Origin: Actinocatenispora comari
GTDB lineage: Bacteria > Actinomycetota > Actinomycetes > Mycobacteriales > Micromonosporaceae
NCBI RefSeq assembly: GCF_017312725.1
Contig: NZ_BOPO01000002.1
Coordinates: 62,001 to 126,000 of the forward strand
Reading direction: 5' to 3'
Length of the DNA stretch: 64,000 nucleotides
A model generated the notes under the pieces. That model saw only the letters and a program-made list of their open reading frames with translations, was not told the DNA's origin and did not search any database. Below, one piece after another: positions 8,945 to 18,081 of this stretch. Each line of letters starts with the position of its first letter. Position 1 is the stretch's first letter. Position numbers and translations under genes: made by a program.

Positions 8945-10218
8945 GACACCTTCCCCACCGGGATCCGGGCCCGTACCAGGAAACCGCCGTCCGGCCGGGT
9001 GCCGGCGTCGAACTCGCCGCCGAGCACGTCCACCCGCTCGCGCAGGCCGGCCAGCCCGCGACCACCGGCCGGCAACACCACCGGTGCGCCGGTCGGGAAC
9101 GCCGCCGCGGCACCGCCCGCCAGGAGCCGCGTGCCGCCTGCCGGCACCGTCGCCGTGGCGGCCCGGGTCCGTGCGGCTTCCGGGCGCGCGGTCGCCCCGT
9201 CCGCGACCGGCGCTTCCGGCCCGTCCGTCGTGACCTGCACGCCGATCTCCCGTTCGCCGTGGTGCACCCGCACCGCGGTCCGCCGCCCGTGCGCGTACTT
9301 CAGGGCGTTGGTCAGCGCCTCCTGCACCACCCGGTACGCCACCAGGTCGGCGCTGCCGGTCGACTCGGCCGGCGTGCCCACCTCGTCGAACGTCACCGGC
9401 TGGCCGGCCTGGCGGGTCTGCTCGACCAGCGTACGCAGCCGCCCCACGGTCGGCGTGCGCGCCTCGACGTCGTGCTCCGGGTCGAGCAGATCCAGCAGGT
9501 GCCGCAGGTCGGTGATGGCCCGCCGGCCGGTGTCGGAGACCGCACCGAGCGTCTCCTCCAACCGTTCCGGAGCCGCGGTCAGGTAGCGCGCCGCCTCGGC
9601 CTGTACCACCATCGCCGTCACGTGGTGGGTGACCACGTCGTGCAGCTCCCGCGCGATCCGGGTCCGTTCCGCGGCCCGGGTGGCCGCGGCGACGCGGTCC
9701 CGCCGCTCGCTCTCGGCCAACCGGGCGGTCCGCCACCAGGCGCCGATCCCCCAGCACAGCGCCAACGCCAGGTAGAAGGCGACGAACTCGGTCACGGTCT
9801 CGCCGGTACCGACCCGGTCCAGCGCCACCGCGAGCGCCACGAAGCCCGCCGAACCGGCAAGCACCGTGGTACGCCGGAAGCGATCCAGCGCGGCACCGAC
9901 CCCGATCAGCGCGAACGGCAGCGCGGTCCCGGCCACCGTGTGGTAGCCGCGCAGCTGGTCGAGGGCGAACCCGGCGGACACCAGCGCCAGGCTCGCCAGC
10001 GGCCAGCGGCGCCGGCTGATCAGCGGCAGGCACTGCAACGCGACCACGAGCAGCGCCCACAGGTCGAACCGGTGCGTCGGCACGCCGCCGAGCCGGGTGC
10101 CGTAGTGGTGGAACTCGGGAACCAGCGACGCGACGAACAGCGCGAGCGCGAGCGGTACGTACCAGACCGCGGCGCCGATGCGGCGCCACGGTCCGGGGAT
10201 TCGGGGCAGAGCGATCAC
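8941..10218 (-). CDS. Sensor histidine kinase, HPK7/NarX-DesK type
   Basis: The product is 425 residues. About five or six N-terminal membrane segments lie in residues 1-150 with almost no extracellular loop. The dimerisation domain holds the phospho-acceptor in RTRIARELHDVVTHHVTAM. The ATPase domain has the N-box ALTNALKYAHGRR and a late G-box in GRGLAGLRERVDVLGG. An Ala/Thr/Pro-rich insertion of about 45 residues separates N- and G-boxes, longer than usual and possibly disordered. The GTG start at 10218 overlaps the protease stop by 4 bp; a longer frame upstream lies inside the protease gene and is rejected. Confidence 0.9.
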   Translation of the reverse strand: MIALPRIPGPWRRIGAAVWYVPLALALFVASLVPEFHHYGTRLGGVPTHRFDLWALLVVALQCLPLISRRRWPLASLALVSAGFALDQLRGYHTVAGTALPFALIGVGAALDRFRRTTVLAGSAGFVALAVALDRVGTGETVTEFVAFYLALALCWGIGAWWRTARLAESERRDRVAAATRAAERTRIARELHDVVTHHVTAMVVQAEAARYLTAAPERLEETLGAVSDTGRRAITDLRHLLDLLDPEHDVEARTPTVGRLRTLVEQTRQAGQPVTFDEVGTPAESTGSADLVAYRVVQEALTNALKYAHGRRTAVRVHHGEREIGVQVTTDGPEAPVADGATARPEAARTRAATATVPAGGTRLLAGGAAAAFPTGAPVVLPAGGRGLAGLRERVDVLGGEFDAGTRPDGGFLVRARIPVGKVS

Positions 10219-11072
10219 TGCGAAAGTGTAGGAACGGCGTCGAGGGTGGCGAGACGGGCCGCCCGTTTCCTCAGCGGCACCAGCCGCCCCCGCCGCCACG
10301 CGATGACCAGGAAGACGATCGCGGTCAGCACGCAGAACACCATCGAGTACAGGCTGCCCTCCGGGCCGAAGTCACCGCCGGTGACCAGCGCCGGGCCCTG
10401 CATCGTGGCGTCCAGCAGCCCCTGGTTGCCGCCGTTGCCGGAGACCTCGGTACTGAAGATGGCGGCGGCGGCGTAGTTCCAGCCGAAGTGCAGCCCGATC
10501 GGCACCCACAGCTTGCGGGTCGCGACGTACGCGGCGGTCAGCATGCCGCCGGCCTCGACCACGATGGCGGCCGCACCCCACAGGCTCGCGTCCGGATTGG
10601 CCAGGTGGTACGCACCGAACAGCAGCCCGGAGATCAGCATCGCGAGCCAGGTGCCGGTACCCCGCTCCAGCACCCGGAACAGGATGCCGCGAAACATCAG
10701 CTCCTCGGTCACCGCGGCCGCCGCCATGTAGCCGAACAGCCCGATCATGCCGACGTTCGCGGCCGCCCCGTGCACGTGGTAGAAGCCAAGAAACCAGATG
10801 TTCACGATCACGCCACCGAAGATCGCGATGCCCACGGCCGCGCCCAGCAGCAGCCCCGGTACCAGGCCCTTGGCGCTGGCCTCGACCACCCGGCGACGCT
10901 CGGTCAGCCGGACCAGTCCCTTGTAGACGAACAACGCGACGACCGCGCTGCCGCCACCGACGGCGAGCATGAGCCACGGGTTCCCCTGTACCGCGGTGAG
11001 CGCCTGGCCACCGGCGGCGGCCACCACCACCACGGCGACCAGCTGCAGGACGGTCCCGAAGAACACTTTCAC
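10215..11072 (-). CDS. CPBP (CAAX-like) intramembrane glutamic protease
   Basis: The product is 285 residues with seven or eight membrane segments. The ABI/CPBP motifs are intact: EE and Arg in TEELMFRGILFRVLE (motif 1), the His in LLFGAYHLANP (motif 2), and GLHFGWNYAAA (motif 3). Relatives are Rce1-like proteases; in bacteria they often serve in peptide maturation, immunity or signalling. The GTG start at 11072 has GAGGAG eight bases upstream. It is the first gene of a three-gene operon with a histidine kinase and a response regulator, all coupled by 4-bp overlaps, so it may process the signal that the kinase senses. Confidence 0.9.
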   Translation of the reverse strand: MKVFFGTVLQLVAVVVVAAAGGQALTAVQGNPWLMLAVGGGSAVVALFVYKGLVRLTERRRVVEASAKGLVPGLLLGAAVGIAIFGGVIVNIWFLGFYHVHGAAANVGMIGLFGYMAAAAVTEELMFRGILFRVLERGTGTWLAMLISGLLFGAYHLANPDASLWGAAAIVVEAGGMLTAAYVATRKLWVPIGLHFGWNYAAAAIFSTEVSGNGGNQGLLDATMQGPALVTGGDFGPEGSLYSMVFCVLTAIVFLVIAWRRGRLVPLRKRAARLATLDAVPTLSQ

Positions 11073-11336
11073 GACGACTCCTCACCGGAAACGCGCGGCC
11101 AATGCGCCGCAACTGCCCGGAACGCTACGGATGGGGCCGGTCGGAATCGTCACCATCGAGCGGACACTTCCCCGTAGCTCGCACGGGGGACGAGCCGGCA
11201 GCCGGCCGCTGCCGGTTATTTGACTTGACCGCGCCGCACCGGGTTGGTCTGCTGATCCCGGCCCATCGTCGAGACCGGAAGGAGGCGAGTCGGATGTCCG
11301 TCCACCCTGCCCACTCGCTGAGAAAGGTCTCACGAC

Positions 11337-11684
11337 TTGGCATTCGCACGTTCGTTCCAGTGCACCCAGTGCGGCGCGGCGGTCTCGCTCGACGCACCCG
11401 GAACAACACACCGTAACCACTGCCCGCGCTGCCTGTGGTCCCGGCACCTGGACCGCAACACGCCCGGCGACCGCAAGGCCACCTGTTCGGCCGGGATGGA
11501 ACCGATCGCGGTCACCGTGCGCGGCAAGGGAAGTTGGGTGCTCGTCCACCGCTGTCTCAGCTGCGGCCGGCTGCGCCTGAACCGTACCGCCGGGGACGAC
11601 AACCCGCTGCTGTTGCTGCGGCTCGCGGCGCTCCCGCTGACCATGCCGCCCTTCCCGGTCCAGCGCCTCCAGGACGACGACTGA
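11337..11684 (+). CDS. RNHCP-domain zinc-ribbon protein
   Basis: The product is 115 residues and is recognised by the motif HRNHCPRCLW, which gives the RNHCP family its name. It is flanked by FQCTQCGAAVS at the N-terminus and HRCLSCGRLRLNR at the C-terminus; together these form paired CxxC metal sites. The start is the TTG at 11337, because AGAAAGG sits nine bases upstream at 11321-11327 and the ATG at 11294 is out of frame. The function of the family is not established; RNA binding is a common guess for such ribbons. A strong hairpin follows the stop by four bases. Confidence 0.85.
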   Translation: MAFARSFQCTQCGAAVSLDAPGTTHRNHCPRCLWSRHLDRNTPGDRKATCSAGMEPIAVTVRGKGSWVLVHRCLSCGRLRLNRTAGDDNPLLLLRLAALPLTMPPFPVQRLQDDD

Positions 11685-11687
11685 CGC

Positions 11688-11725
11688 CGGGCGGGGCCCG
11701 CGCCCGTACGGGTGGGCCCCGCCCG
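11688..11725 (+). terminator. Strong intrinsic-type hairpin after the RNHCP gene
   Basis: Twelve-base arms (CGGGCGGGGCCC at 11688-11699 and GGGCCCCGCCCG at 11714-11725) pair perfectly, and the loop holds a second palindrome CCCGTACGGG at 11703-11712. It begins four bases after the stop codon. There is no T-tract, as is common in actinomycetes. Confidence 0.8.
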
Positions 11726-11800
11726 CGATCGCTCGTTCACCCGGAGCCCGCGACGCGCGGCCCCGTAGGCTGGACGCCGACCGGCGGGAGGGAGGCTGCG

Positions 11801-12475
11801 GTGGTCGAGGCGACGGCGACCGAGGTGCTGGCCGAGCTGGCCGCGCTGGAGGACCCGAAGATCCGCGCGGTGAACCAGCGGCACGGCGACGACCACGGGG
11901 TGAACCTCACCACGCTGCGCGCGATCGCGAAGCGGCTCGGGACCCGACCCAACCTGGCCCGCGAGCTGTGGGCCACCGGGGACAGCGCGGCCCGGCTGCT
12001 GGCGATCCAGATCAGCCGGCCCACGCAGTACCAGGCCGACGAGCTGGACGCGATGCTGCGCGCAGCGCGCACCCCGAAGGTGCACGACTGGCTGGTCGGC
12101 ACCGTGGTGACCAGGAGCCCGCACGCCGAGACGCTGCGGCAACAGTGGTTGGCCGACCCCGACCCGGTGGTCGCGAGCGCCGGTTGGGCCCTGACCACCA
12201 CCCGGGTCGCGAAGAGCCCCGACGGGCTGGACCTGACGGCGCTGCTCGACACGATCGAGGCACGGCTGAGCGAGGCACCGGACCGGCTGCAGTGGGCGAT
12301 GAACCACTGCCTCGCCCAGATCGGCATCGAACACCCCGACCACCGGGCCCGGGCCCTCGCCATCGGCGAGCGGCTCGGGGTGTTCCGCGACTACCCGACC
12401 CCGCGCGGCTGCACCTCGCCGTACGCGCCGACCTGGATCACCGAGATGGTCCGCCGGCAGGCCGGGAACTCCTGA
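11801..12475 (+). CDS. DNA alkylation repair protein-like (AlkD, HEAT-like)
   Basis: The product is 224 residues, all helical, with paired helices such as NLTTLRAIAKRLGTRPNLARELWATG and repeated Trp/Leu positions. This is the layout of AlkD-like HEAT-repeat proteins, which in characterised members excise N3- or N7-alkylated bases without base flipping. The expected catalytic-cleft aromatic and acidic residues cannot be assigned with certainty by eye, so glycosylase activity is an inference from fold. The GTG at 11801 follows GGGAGGGAGG; a longer upstream frame is not needed. Its 3' end overlaps the convergent NADAR gene by 38 bp. Confidence 0.65.
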   Translation: MVEATATEVLAELAALEDPKIRAVNQRHGDDHGVNLTTLRAIAKRLGTRPNLARELWATGDSAARLLAIQISRPTQYQADELDAMLRAARTPKVHDWLVGTVVTRSPHAETLRQQWLADPDPVVASAGWALTTTRVAKSPDGLDLTALLDTIEARLSEAPDRLQWAMNHCLAQIGIEHPDHRARALAIGERLGVFRDYPTPRGCTSPYAPTWITEMVRRQAGNS

Positions 12476-13052
12476 GCCCGGACTCCGCCGCGAGCGCCTC
12501 CCGGGCCCGCATCAACGCGAAGCCGAGCAGGTTGGCGCCGGGCCAGCGGGCCGGATCGGTGGCCCGCTCGTCGGCGGCGGAAACCCCGATCCCCCAGATC
12601 CGGTCGTACGGGCTGGCCTCGACCAGCACCCGCGACCCGGTGCCCAGCAGGAACTCGCGCAGCCGCGGGTCCTGGCCGAACTTGGCCACGTTCCCGTCCA
12701 CCACCAGCCCGAACCGGCGCGATTCCCACACCTGCTGGTCGAAGTCGCGGACCGACCGGCCCAGCTTCTTCGCCTCGGCCGGCGTCCGCGCCGCCAGGAT
12801 CCGCTCCAGTGCCACACCGTCGCCGAACAAGCGGGCCTTGCCGGCCATCATCCAGTGCTCGGCCGAGGCGTACCCGACACCGTCCACAGTGAACCGACAG
12901 GGCCACCACTGGCTCAGGCAGCCCGGGCCGACGCCGCCGTCGCGGGCCGGCCGGTGCCCCCAGAACAACAGCCACTTCGGTGTCGCGCCCGCATCGAGGG
13001 CCGCCACCAACTCCGTCACACTGAGTGCCGCCGCCGCGTCGTTGCTCCGCAC
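12438..13052 (-). CDS. NADAR-family protein (YbiA-like)
   Basis: The product is 204 residues. Family motifs are LLFWGH near residue 29, CLSQWWPCRFTVDGVGYASAEHWMM with the conserved Glu-His-Trp-Met, the SPYDRIWGIG loop and a closing GANLLGFALMRAREAL. NADAR enzymes cleave N-glycosidic bonds, with reported roles on ADP-ribose linked to nucleobases and on riboflavin intermediates. The GTG at 13052 is chosen because the homologous part starts shortly after; the open frame runs on to 13256 without supporting similarity. It is convergent with the AlkD-like gene and divergent from the HelD-like gene. Confidence 0.85.
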   Translation of the reverse strand: MRSNDAAAALSVTELVAALDAGATPKWLLFWGHRPARDGGVGPGCLSQWWPCRFTVDGVGYASAEHWMMAGKARLFGDGVALERILAARTPAEAKKLGRSVRDFDQQVWESRRFGLVVDGNVAKFGQDPRLREFLLGTGSRVLVEASPYDRIWGIGVSAADERATDPARWPGANLLGFALMRAREALAAESGLRSSRPAGGPSR

Positions 13053-13359
13053 CCCACCATCGTGCCAAGCGGCCACAGCCGGCACCACCCGTGGCGCAGG
13101 GCCACGGCGCGGGAGGATTGCACAGAAAAACGGCGGCCGGCTCGGAGACCCGGCGGCGCCGTCACGAGCCATTCTAACAGGGGGAACGGCCGTTTCCGGG
13201 GTCATCCGGCGGAATGGTGAGGCAGTCGGCAGATGATGGGCGGAGCGCGCCCGCACGCGTTAGCTTAGGCCCTCGGCTCCGGTGCACGGTGCGCGCTGCC
13301 CTGAGGGCGGCCGCGGCGTCGACCGGCCGGCAGATCCCCGGGGCGAAGGTGGCAGGCGC
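13053..13359. other. Divergent gap between NADAR and HelD genes, no gene seen
   Basis: About 307 bases with shorter AT-containing patches. A palindrome AACGGCCGTT lies near 13185, and TAGCTT at about 13261-13266 may be a -10 box for the helicase-like gene. I looked for the 19-bp rifamycin-associated element known upstream of helR genes and did not find a match. Confidence 0.5.
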
Positions 13360-15816
13360 GTGGCAGACAGGGACCGATCGACGGTGGCAGAGCAACCGGC
13401 ACCGGGCAGCACCCGGGACGCGGCGGTGACCGCCCCCGACGGTAGCGCGGGTGCCGACGCCGCGGCGGGCGACGCGGCCGCCGTGGCGGTCGAGCAGAGC
13501 TACCTCGACCGGCTGTACGGGCGGCTCGACGAGCTGCGCGGCGACGCGCAGGGGCGGCTGTCCGGCGCGCTGCGGCAGGTCGGGAACACGCCGTCGGAGC
13601 GGGCCGAGCGGGAGAGCGTGGTCCGTGACGCCAACGACCAGGTCGCCATGCTGGGCGCGGTCGAGCAGGGGCTGTGCTTCGGCCGGCTCGACTTCGCCGA
13701 CGGTGCCGAACCGCCCCGCTACGTCGGCCGGATCGGCATCTTCGACGAAGCCAACGGGTACGAGCCGCTGCTGGTCGACTGGCGCGCGCCGGCGGCCCGG
13801 CCGTTCTACCTGGCCACCGCCGCGGCACCGGACGGGGTGCGGCGCCGCCGGCACCTGGACACCCGCGGGCGGCGGGTCGTCGAGGTCACCGACGAGGTGC
13901 TCGACCTCGACGACGCCGCGCACGCCGGGCACGAGGGGCTGACCGGTGAGGCGACGCTGCTCGCCGCACTGTCCCGCAGCCGTACCGGCCGGATGCGCGA
14001 CATCGTCGACACCATCCAAGCCGAGCAGGACCGGGTGATCCGGGCGCCGCTGGCCGGGATGCTCGTCGTGCAGGGCGGCCCCGGCACCGGCAAGACCGCG
14101 GTGGCGTTGCACCGCGCGGCGTACCTGCTCTACACCTACCGCGAGCAGCTGACCCGGCAGGGCGTGCTGCTGGTCGGTCCACATCGGACGTTCCTGCGCT
14201 ACATCGAGCACGTGCTGCCGGCGCTGGCCGAGACCGGCGTGCTGGCCCGCACCGTCGGCGAGCTGTTCCCGGGTGTCGCCACCGCCGTCGAGGAGGAGCC
14301 GGAGGCCGGTCTGGTCAAGGGCGCCACGTCGATGGTCGAGGTGCTGCGGGCGGCGGTCGCCGACCGGCAGCGGGTACCGGACGAGCCGGTCGAGGTGCTC
14401 ATCGACGACAGCCACCAGGGTTTCGGCTTCCAGCACGACACCGTGGTGCTGGAGCCGGAAACCGTTGCGGCGGCGCGGGATCGTGCCCGGCGTACCACCC
14501 GGCCGCACAACCTGGCCCGCGAGGTGTTCGTCGCCGAGGTCGTCGACTCGCTCGGCTGGCAGGTCGCGCAGCGACTCGGCGACGACCCGTACGCCGACCA
14601 GGCGCTCGGCGGCAACGACGCACCCGGCGAAGGGACGTTGCTGCTCAACGAGGGCGACGTGGCCGAGATCCGCCGGGAGCTCGCCACCGACTCCCGGCTC
14701 GCCGCGGCGCTGGACGAGCTGTGGCCGACGTTGACGCCACAGCAACTGCTCACCGACCTGTACGCGTCCGACGACCGGCTGGCCGCCGCCGCGCCCGCCC
14801 TGCCCGAGGCGCGGCGTGCGCTGCTGCGCCGCGACCCCGGCGCACCGTGGACGGTCTCCGACGTACCGCTGCTGGACGAGGCGGCCGAGCTGCTCGGCGT
14901 CGACGACCGGGCCCGGCGGGAGCGCGAGGAACGCCTCCGGCGCCGCCGGATCGAGTACGCGGAGGGCGTGCTGGAGGTCGCCGCGGGCTCCATGTCGCAG
15001 GAGTTCGAGGACGAGGAGACCGAGGTACTGGAGGTCACCGACGCGCTGACCGCCGAGCAGCTCGCCGAGCGGCAGGTCGAGGCCGACCGGCGTACCGCGG
15101 CCGAGCGCGCGGCGGTCGACCGGCAGTGGACGTTCGGTCACGTGATCGTGGACGAGGCGCAGGAGCTGTCGCCGATGGCGTGGCGCGCGCTGATGCGCCG
15201 CTGCCCCACCCGGTCGCTGACCGTGGTCGGCGACGTGGCGCAGACCGCCGACGAATCCGGCACCCGTACCTGGGCCGACACCTTCGCGCCCTACGTGGAC
15301 GGCCGGCTGCGCACCGCGGAGCTCGCGACCAGTTACCGCACCCCGGCGGAGATCCTGGCGGTGGCGGCCCGGCTGCTCGCCCACATCGACCCCACGCTGA
15401 CCCCGCCGCGGGCCGTTCGAGACACCGGCGACGAGCCGTGGTTCCGTTGCGTACCCAGCGATCTGATCGCCACCGAGGTGGCCGACACGGTGCGCACGGA
15501 GGCCGCCGAGGTCGGCGACGGCAGGGTCGGCGTGATCGTACCGGCCGGGCGCGCCACCGCGGTCACCGCCGCGGTGCGCACGGTGGTGCCGGACGCGGCC
15601 AGCGGCGACGACGCCGACCTGGAGCGCGGGGTCGCGGTGCTGACCGCCCGCCAGGCCAAGGGGTTGGAGTTCGACACCGTGCTGGTGGTGGCGCCGGACG
15701 AGATCGTCACCGAGTCCCGCCGCGGCTACTCCGACCTGTACGTGGCGCTGACCCGGACCACCAACCGGCTCGGCGTCATCCACAGTGGACAGTTGCCGGC
15801 CGGCCTGGAAGCCTGA
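13360..15816 (+). CDS. HelD/HelR-type RNA polymerase recycling motor ATPase
   Basis: The product is about 818 residues, the size of actinobacterial HelD proteins. A helical N-terminal arm (EQSYLDRLYGRLDELRGDA) precedes the UvrD-like motor. Walker A is QGGPGTGKTAVALHRAA near residue 239, Walker B/motif II is VIVDEAQELSPMAW near 600, and motif VI is LYVALTRTTNRL near 793. HelD binds RNA polymerase, opens the clamp and releases stalled complexes; HelR homologues in Streptomyces also displace rifamycins. The GTG at 13360 is preferred to the upstream ATG frame, which lacks similarity; a GTG at 13384 is possible too. It stands alone, divergent from NADAR. Confidence 0.87.
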   Translation: MADRDRSTVAEQPAPGSTRDAAVTAPDGSAGADAAAGDAAAVAVEQSYLDRLYGRLDELRGDAQGRLSGALRQVGNTPSERAERESVVRDANDQVAMLGAVEQGLCFGRLDFADGAEPPRYVGRIGIFDEANGYEPLLVDWRAPAARPFYLATAAAPDGVRRRRHLDTRGRRVVEVTDEVLDLDDAAHAGHEGLTGEATLLAALSRSRTGRMRDIVDTIQAEQDRVIRAPLAGMLVVQGGPGTGKTAVALHRAAYLLYTYREQLTRQGVLLVGPHRTFLRYIEHVLPALAETGVLARTVGELFPGVATAVEEEPEAGLVKGATSMVEVLRAAVADRQRVPDEPVEVLIDDSHQGFGFQHDTVVLEPETVAAARDRARRTTRPHNLAREVFVAEVVDSLGWQVAQRLGDDPYADQALGGNDAPGEGTLLLNEGDVAEIRRELATDSRLAAALDELWPTLTPQQLLTDLYASDDRLAAAAPALPEARRALLRRDPGAPWTVSDVPLLDEAAELLGVDDRARREREERLRRRRIEYAEGVLEVAAGSMSQEFEDEETEVLEVTDALTAEQLAERQVEADRRTAAERAAVDRQWTFGHVIVDEAQELSPMAWRALMRRCPTRSLTVVGDVAQTADESGTRTWADTFAPYVDGRLRTAELATSYRTPAEILAVAARLLAHIDPTLTPPRAVRDTGDEPWFRCVPSDLIATEVADTVRTEAAEVGDGRVGVIVPAGRATAVTAAVRTVVPDAASGDDADLERGVAVLTARQAKGLEFDTVLVVAPDEIVTESRRGYSDLYVALTRTTNRLGVIHSGQLPAGLEA

Positions 15817-16172
15817 CCGGGGAGCGCGACCGGTGCTGCGACGCGCTTGTCGCCGCCACCACGCCACGCGGTCAGGCCGGCGATCGTCCCGCACACCAGC
15901 AGGAACGGCACCGGCAGCGCGGCACCGGTGACCACGCCGTCGTCGCCGTACAGCCCGTACGAGACCGGGGCCGCCACCGCCGCCGCGACCACCAGCACCG
16001 CGCCCGCCGCACCCAACCGGTTCGACCGCCGACCGGGCCCGGCCCGACGTGCCGTGTGGCAGCTGGCGTACCCGCCGACGAACAGCGCGGCCGCCGCGAC
16101 CGGAATCGGCAACCGCCCGTCCTGGCCGAGGACGGTGTCGACGTCGGCGGGGACGGTCAGCCCCGACAGCAT
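15726..16172 (-). CDS. Small membrane protein of unknown function
   Basis: The product is 148 residues with three clear hydrophobic segments: IPVAAAALFVGGYA, AGAVLVVAAAVAAPVSYG and ALPVPFLLVCGTIAGLTAW. Third codon positions are strongly GC, which supports real coding. The last 30 codons overlap the end of the convergent HelD gene by 91 bp. No Shine-Dalgarno precedes the ATG at 16172. Just upstream in the same frame a TGA interrupts what reads as TRWPW then PLAILML, a plausible first membrane helix, so the gene may be shortened or broken at its 5' end. The family is not recognised. Confidence 0.45.
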   Translation of the reverse strand: MLSGLTVPADVDTVLGQDGRLPIPVAAAALFVGGYASCHTARRAGPGRRSNRLGAAGAVLVVAAAVAAPVSYGLYGDDGVVTGAALPVPFLLVCGTIAGLTAWRGGGDKRVAAPVALPGQASRPAGNCPLWMTPSRLVVRVSATYRSE

Positions 16173-16261
16173 CAGGATCGCCAGCGGTCACCACGGCCAC
16201 CGCGTCGCACCGACCGCGGGCGGTCGGCGGGCCCGGCGACCGGGTCGGTCAGAGCGTGCGG

Positions 16262-17134
16262 TCAGAGCGCGGCGGTCAGCTCGTCGAGCATCGCGTCGGT
16301 GGCGCCCAGGCCGATCGACAGGTGCCCCTCGCCGGACCGCAGGTGCGCGCGGGCGCCGGGCACGTGCGCCGCGAGCCACTCGCCGTGCGCGTACGGCACC
16401 ATCAGGTCCTCGCTGCCCTGCCACAGCGACACCGGAACGGCGATCGAGTCCAGGGCGAAGCCCCACGGCGTGACGAACGCCAGATCGTCGTCCAGCCAGC
16501 CGTCCACGCCGGTACGCAGGGCCTCGTGGAAGCCGGTGGCCATGTCCTCGCCGTACTCGTCGGTGAGCACCGCCCGGTCCACCGGCGGCAGCAGCGTCGA
16601 CATCCCGGCGATCAGGCCGTCCACGTCGGCGTCGGCGAGCCCGGCCGCCTCGTTCTCCAGGTACGGCCGCAGCACCGCCTCGCCGCGCAGCGCGGCGGCG
16701 TTCTCCTCGACGTTCTGCTCGCCGGCCCCGGCGTCGAAGTCCAGCCCCTCGGCGTCGTACGGGGCGACCGACGCGATGCTCAGCACCCCGGCGACGCGGT
16801 CCGGCAGCAGCGCTCCGGTGGCGAGCGCGTGCGGGCCGCCACCGGACCAGCCGGCCGTCACGCACCGGTCGGCGTTCAGGCGATCCAGGATCGCCTCGAC
16901 GTCACCGGCGACGGCCGCGACGTTGCGGCCAGGCCGCCGGGTCGACCCGCCGTACCCGGCGCGCGAGTACGTGACCAGCCGCAGGCCGCGAGCGTGCACG
17001 GCGCGGGCGAACGCCCGGATCGGTACTACCGAGCCGGGGGTGCCGTGGTGGAAGACCAGCGGGGTACCACCGGCCGGGCCACTGACGTCCACATCGAGGG
17101 TCCGGCCGTCGGGCAGCCGCAAGGACTCGGTCAT
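16262..17134 (-). CDS. Alpha/beta hydrolase
   Basis: The product is 290 residues with the standard hydrolase order: oxyanion segment FHHGTPGS, nucleophile elbow GWSGGGPHA (Ser), acid in [16 protein letters not shown] and a C-terminal His in SGEGHLSI. A helical cap lies between the elbow and the acid. Substrate cannot be inferred. The ATG at 17134 starts [15 protein letters not shown], where similarity to the family begins; the open frame upstream lies in low-similarity sequence. A GAGAAT hexamer six bases before the start may act as a weak -10 box. The neighbour on the same strand is a VOC protein. Confidence 0.85.
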   Translation of the reverse strand: MTESLRLPDGRTLDVDVSGPAGGTPLVFHHGTPGSVVPIRAFARAVHARGLRLVTYSRAGYGGSTRRPGRNVAAVAGDVEAILDRLNADRCVTAGWSGGGPHALATGALLPDRVAGVLSIASVAPYDAEGLDFDAGAGEQNVEENAAALRGEAVLRPYLENEAAGLADADVDGLIAGMSTLLPPVDRAVLTDEYGEDMATGFHEALRTGVDGWLDDDLAFVTPWGFALDSIAVPVSLWQGSEDLMVPYAHGEWLAAHVPGARAHLRSGEGHLSIGLGATDAMLDELTAAL

Positions 17135-17208
17135 CGGATGATTCTCGCAGTTCACCGCGGCTGCCCCGGTGTCTCCCTGGTCACGAACAGGCAGCTGTGC
17201 GCCAGCTG

Positions 17209-17637
17209 TCAGCGGGCGAAGATCTGCGACTCGTCGGCGAACGACTTGAACTCCAGCGCGTTGCCGGCCGGGTCGCGCAGGAACATCGTCCACTGCTCCC
17301 CCGGCTGGCCGGGAAACCGCAGGTACGGCTCGATGACGAAGGCGACGTGCGCGTCCCGCAACCGTCCCGCCAGCTCGTGGAACTCCTCGGCCGGCAGGAT
17401 CAGCCCGAAGTGCGGCACCGGCACCCGGTGCTCGTCCACCTCGCTGCGGCCGGCCGGACCGGTCGCATCCGGTACCAGGTGGGTGACGAGCTGGTGACCG
17501 TGCAGGTCCCAGTCGATCCAGTGGTCGCTGTCGCGGCCGCGCGGCAGGCCGAGCACCTCGCCGTAGAAGCGGCGGGCGGCGGCGAGGTCGTCGACCGGGA
17601 TGGCCAGGTGGAAACCGGGCCGGTGCGATGCTGACAT
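17209..17637 (-). CDS. VOC-family (glyoxalase/dioxygenase fold) protein
   Basis: The product is 142 residues opening [26 protein letters not shown], the N-terminal signature of vicinal oxygen chelate proteins. Likely metal ligands are the His at the start of the first module and the Glu in [14 protein letters not shown] at the end of the second. Members isomerise, open rings or bind antibiotics; the exact reaction is open. The ATG at 17637 is used. It lies just before the alpha/beta hydrolase on the same strand and is divergent from a SnoaL-like gene only 31 bp away, so the two share one promoter region. Confidence 0.87.
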   Translation of the reverse strand: MSASHRPGFHLAIPVDDLAAARRFYGEVLGLPRGRDSDHWIDWDLHGHQLVTHLVPDATGPAGRSEVDEHRVPVPHFGLILPAEEFHELAGRLRDAHVAFVIEPYLRFPGQPGEQWTMFLRDPAGNALEFKSFADESQIFAR

Positions 17638-17668
17638 GACCCGATCATCGCAGCAGGAGGTGGCCGCC

Positions 17669-18019
17669 GTGACAGGGGCGACGACGCCGGACGAGCTGGG
17701 CCGGCTGTTTCTGCAGCGCGCCAACGCCGGCGACGCGGACGGCCTGGCCGCCCTGTACGAGCCGGACGCGGTGCTGGCCTTCCCGGCCGGCGCGACCACG
17801 GTGGGCCGGGACGCGATCCGCCGCGTCTACGCCGACCTGCTCGCCGACCGGCCGCGGTTCGAGCCGGGCCGCCCGTCGCCCACGCTGCTGCGCGACGACC
17901 TAGCGCTGACCTCGACCGTACTGGCCGACGGTGCGGTGACCGCCGAGGTCGCCCGCCGCCAACCGGACGGCACCTGGCTGTGGGCCATCGACCATCCCCG
18001 CATCGCCCAGCCGAGCTGA
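17669..18019 (+). CDS. SnoaL/NTF2-like small protein
   Basis: The product is 116 residues: TPDELGRLFLQRANAGDADGLAALYEPDAVLAFP followed by GRDAIRRVYADLLA, a typical nuclear transport factor 2 fold opening. The GTG at 17669 is chosen because AGGAGG at 17655-17660 sits eight bases upstream; an ATG at 17636 in the same frame lacks such a site. Proteins of this size act as ketosteroid-isomerase-like enzymes or as binding partners. It is divergent from the VOC gene and ends 62 bp before the MFS transporter, but a promoter lies between them. Confidence 0.8.
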   Translation: MTGATTPDELGRLFLQRANAGDADGLAALYEPDAVLAFPAGATTVGRDAIRRVYADLLADRPRFEPGRPSPTLLRDDLALTSTVLADGAVTAEVARRQPDGTWLWAIDHPRIAQPS

Positions 18020-18043
18020 ACCCGGAGCGCACCTCGCGCAAGT

Positions 18044-18075
18044 GGTTCGATATTTGTCGAACCTTGCTCTAGGTT
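18044..18075 (+). promoter_or_regulatory. Palindromic operator and leaderless promoter of the MFS gene
   Basis: GGTTCGA at 18044-18050 and TCGAACC at 18057-18063 are perfect inverted arms around a 6-base AT-rich centre. TAGGTT at 18070-18075 fits a -10 box and lies exactly six bases before the ATG at 18082, with TTCGAT 18 bases further up as a possible -35. A repressor bound at the palindrome would cover the -35. Confidence 0.65.
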
Positions 18076-18081
18076 AGTTCC

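Noticed and set aside
13053-13359. Search for a rifamycin-associated element upstream of the HelD-like gene
   Set aside because: No 19-bp inverted repeat resembling that element was found.
13174-16200. A 1008-codon open frame on the minus strand
   Set aside because: It is the mirror of the HelD-like gene; no domain is recognisable and the plus-strand frame has intact Walker motifs.
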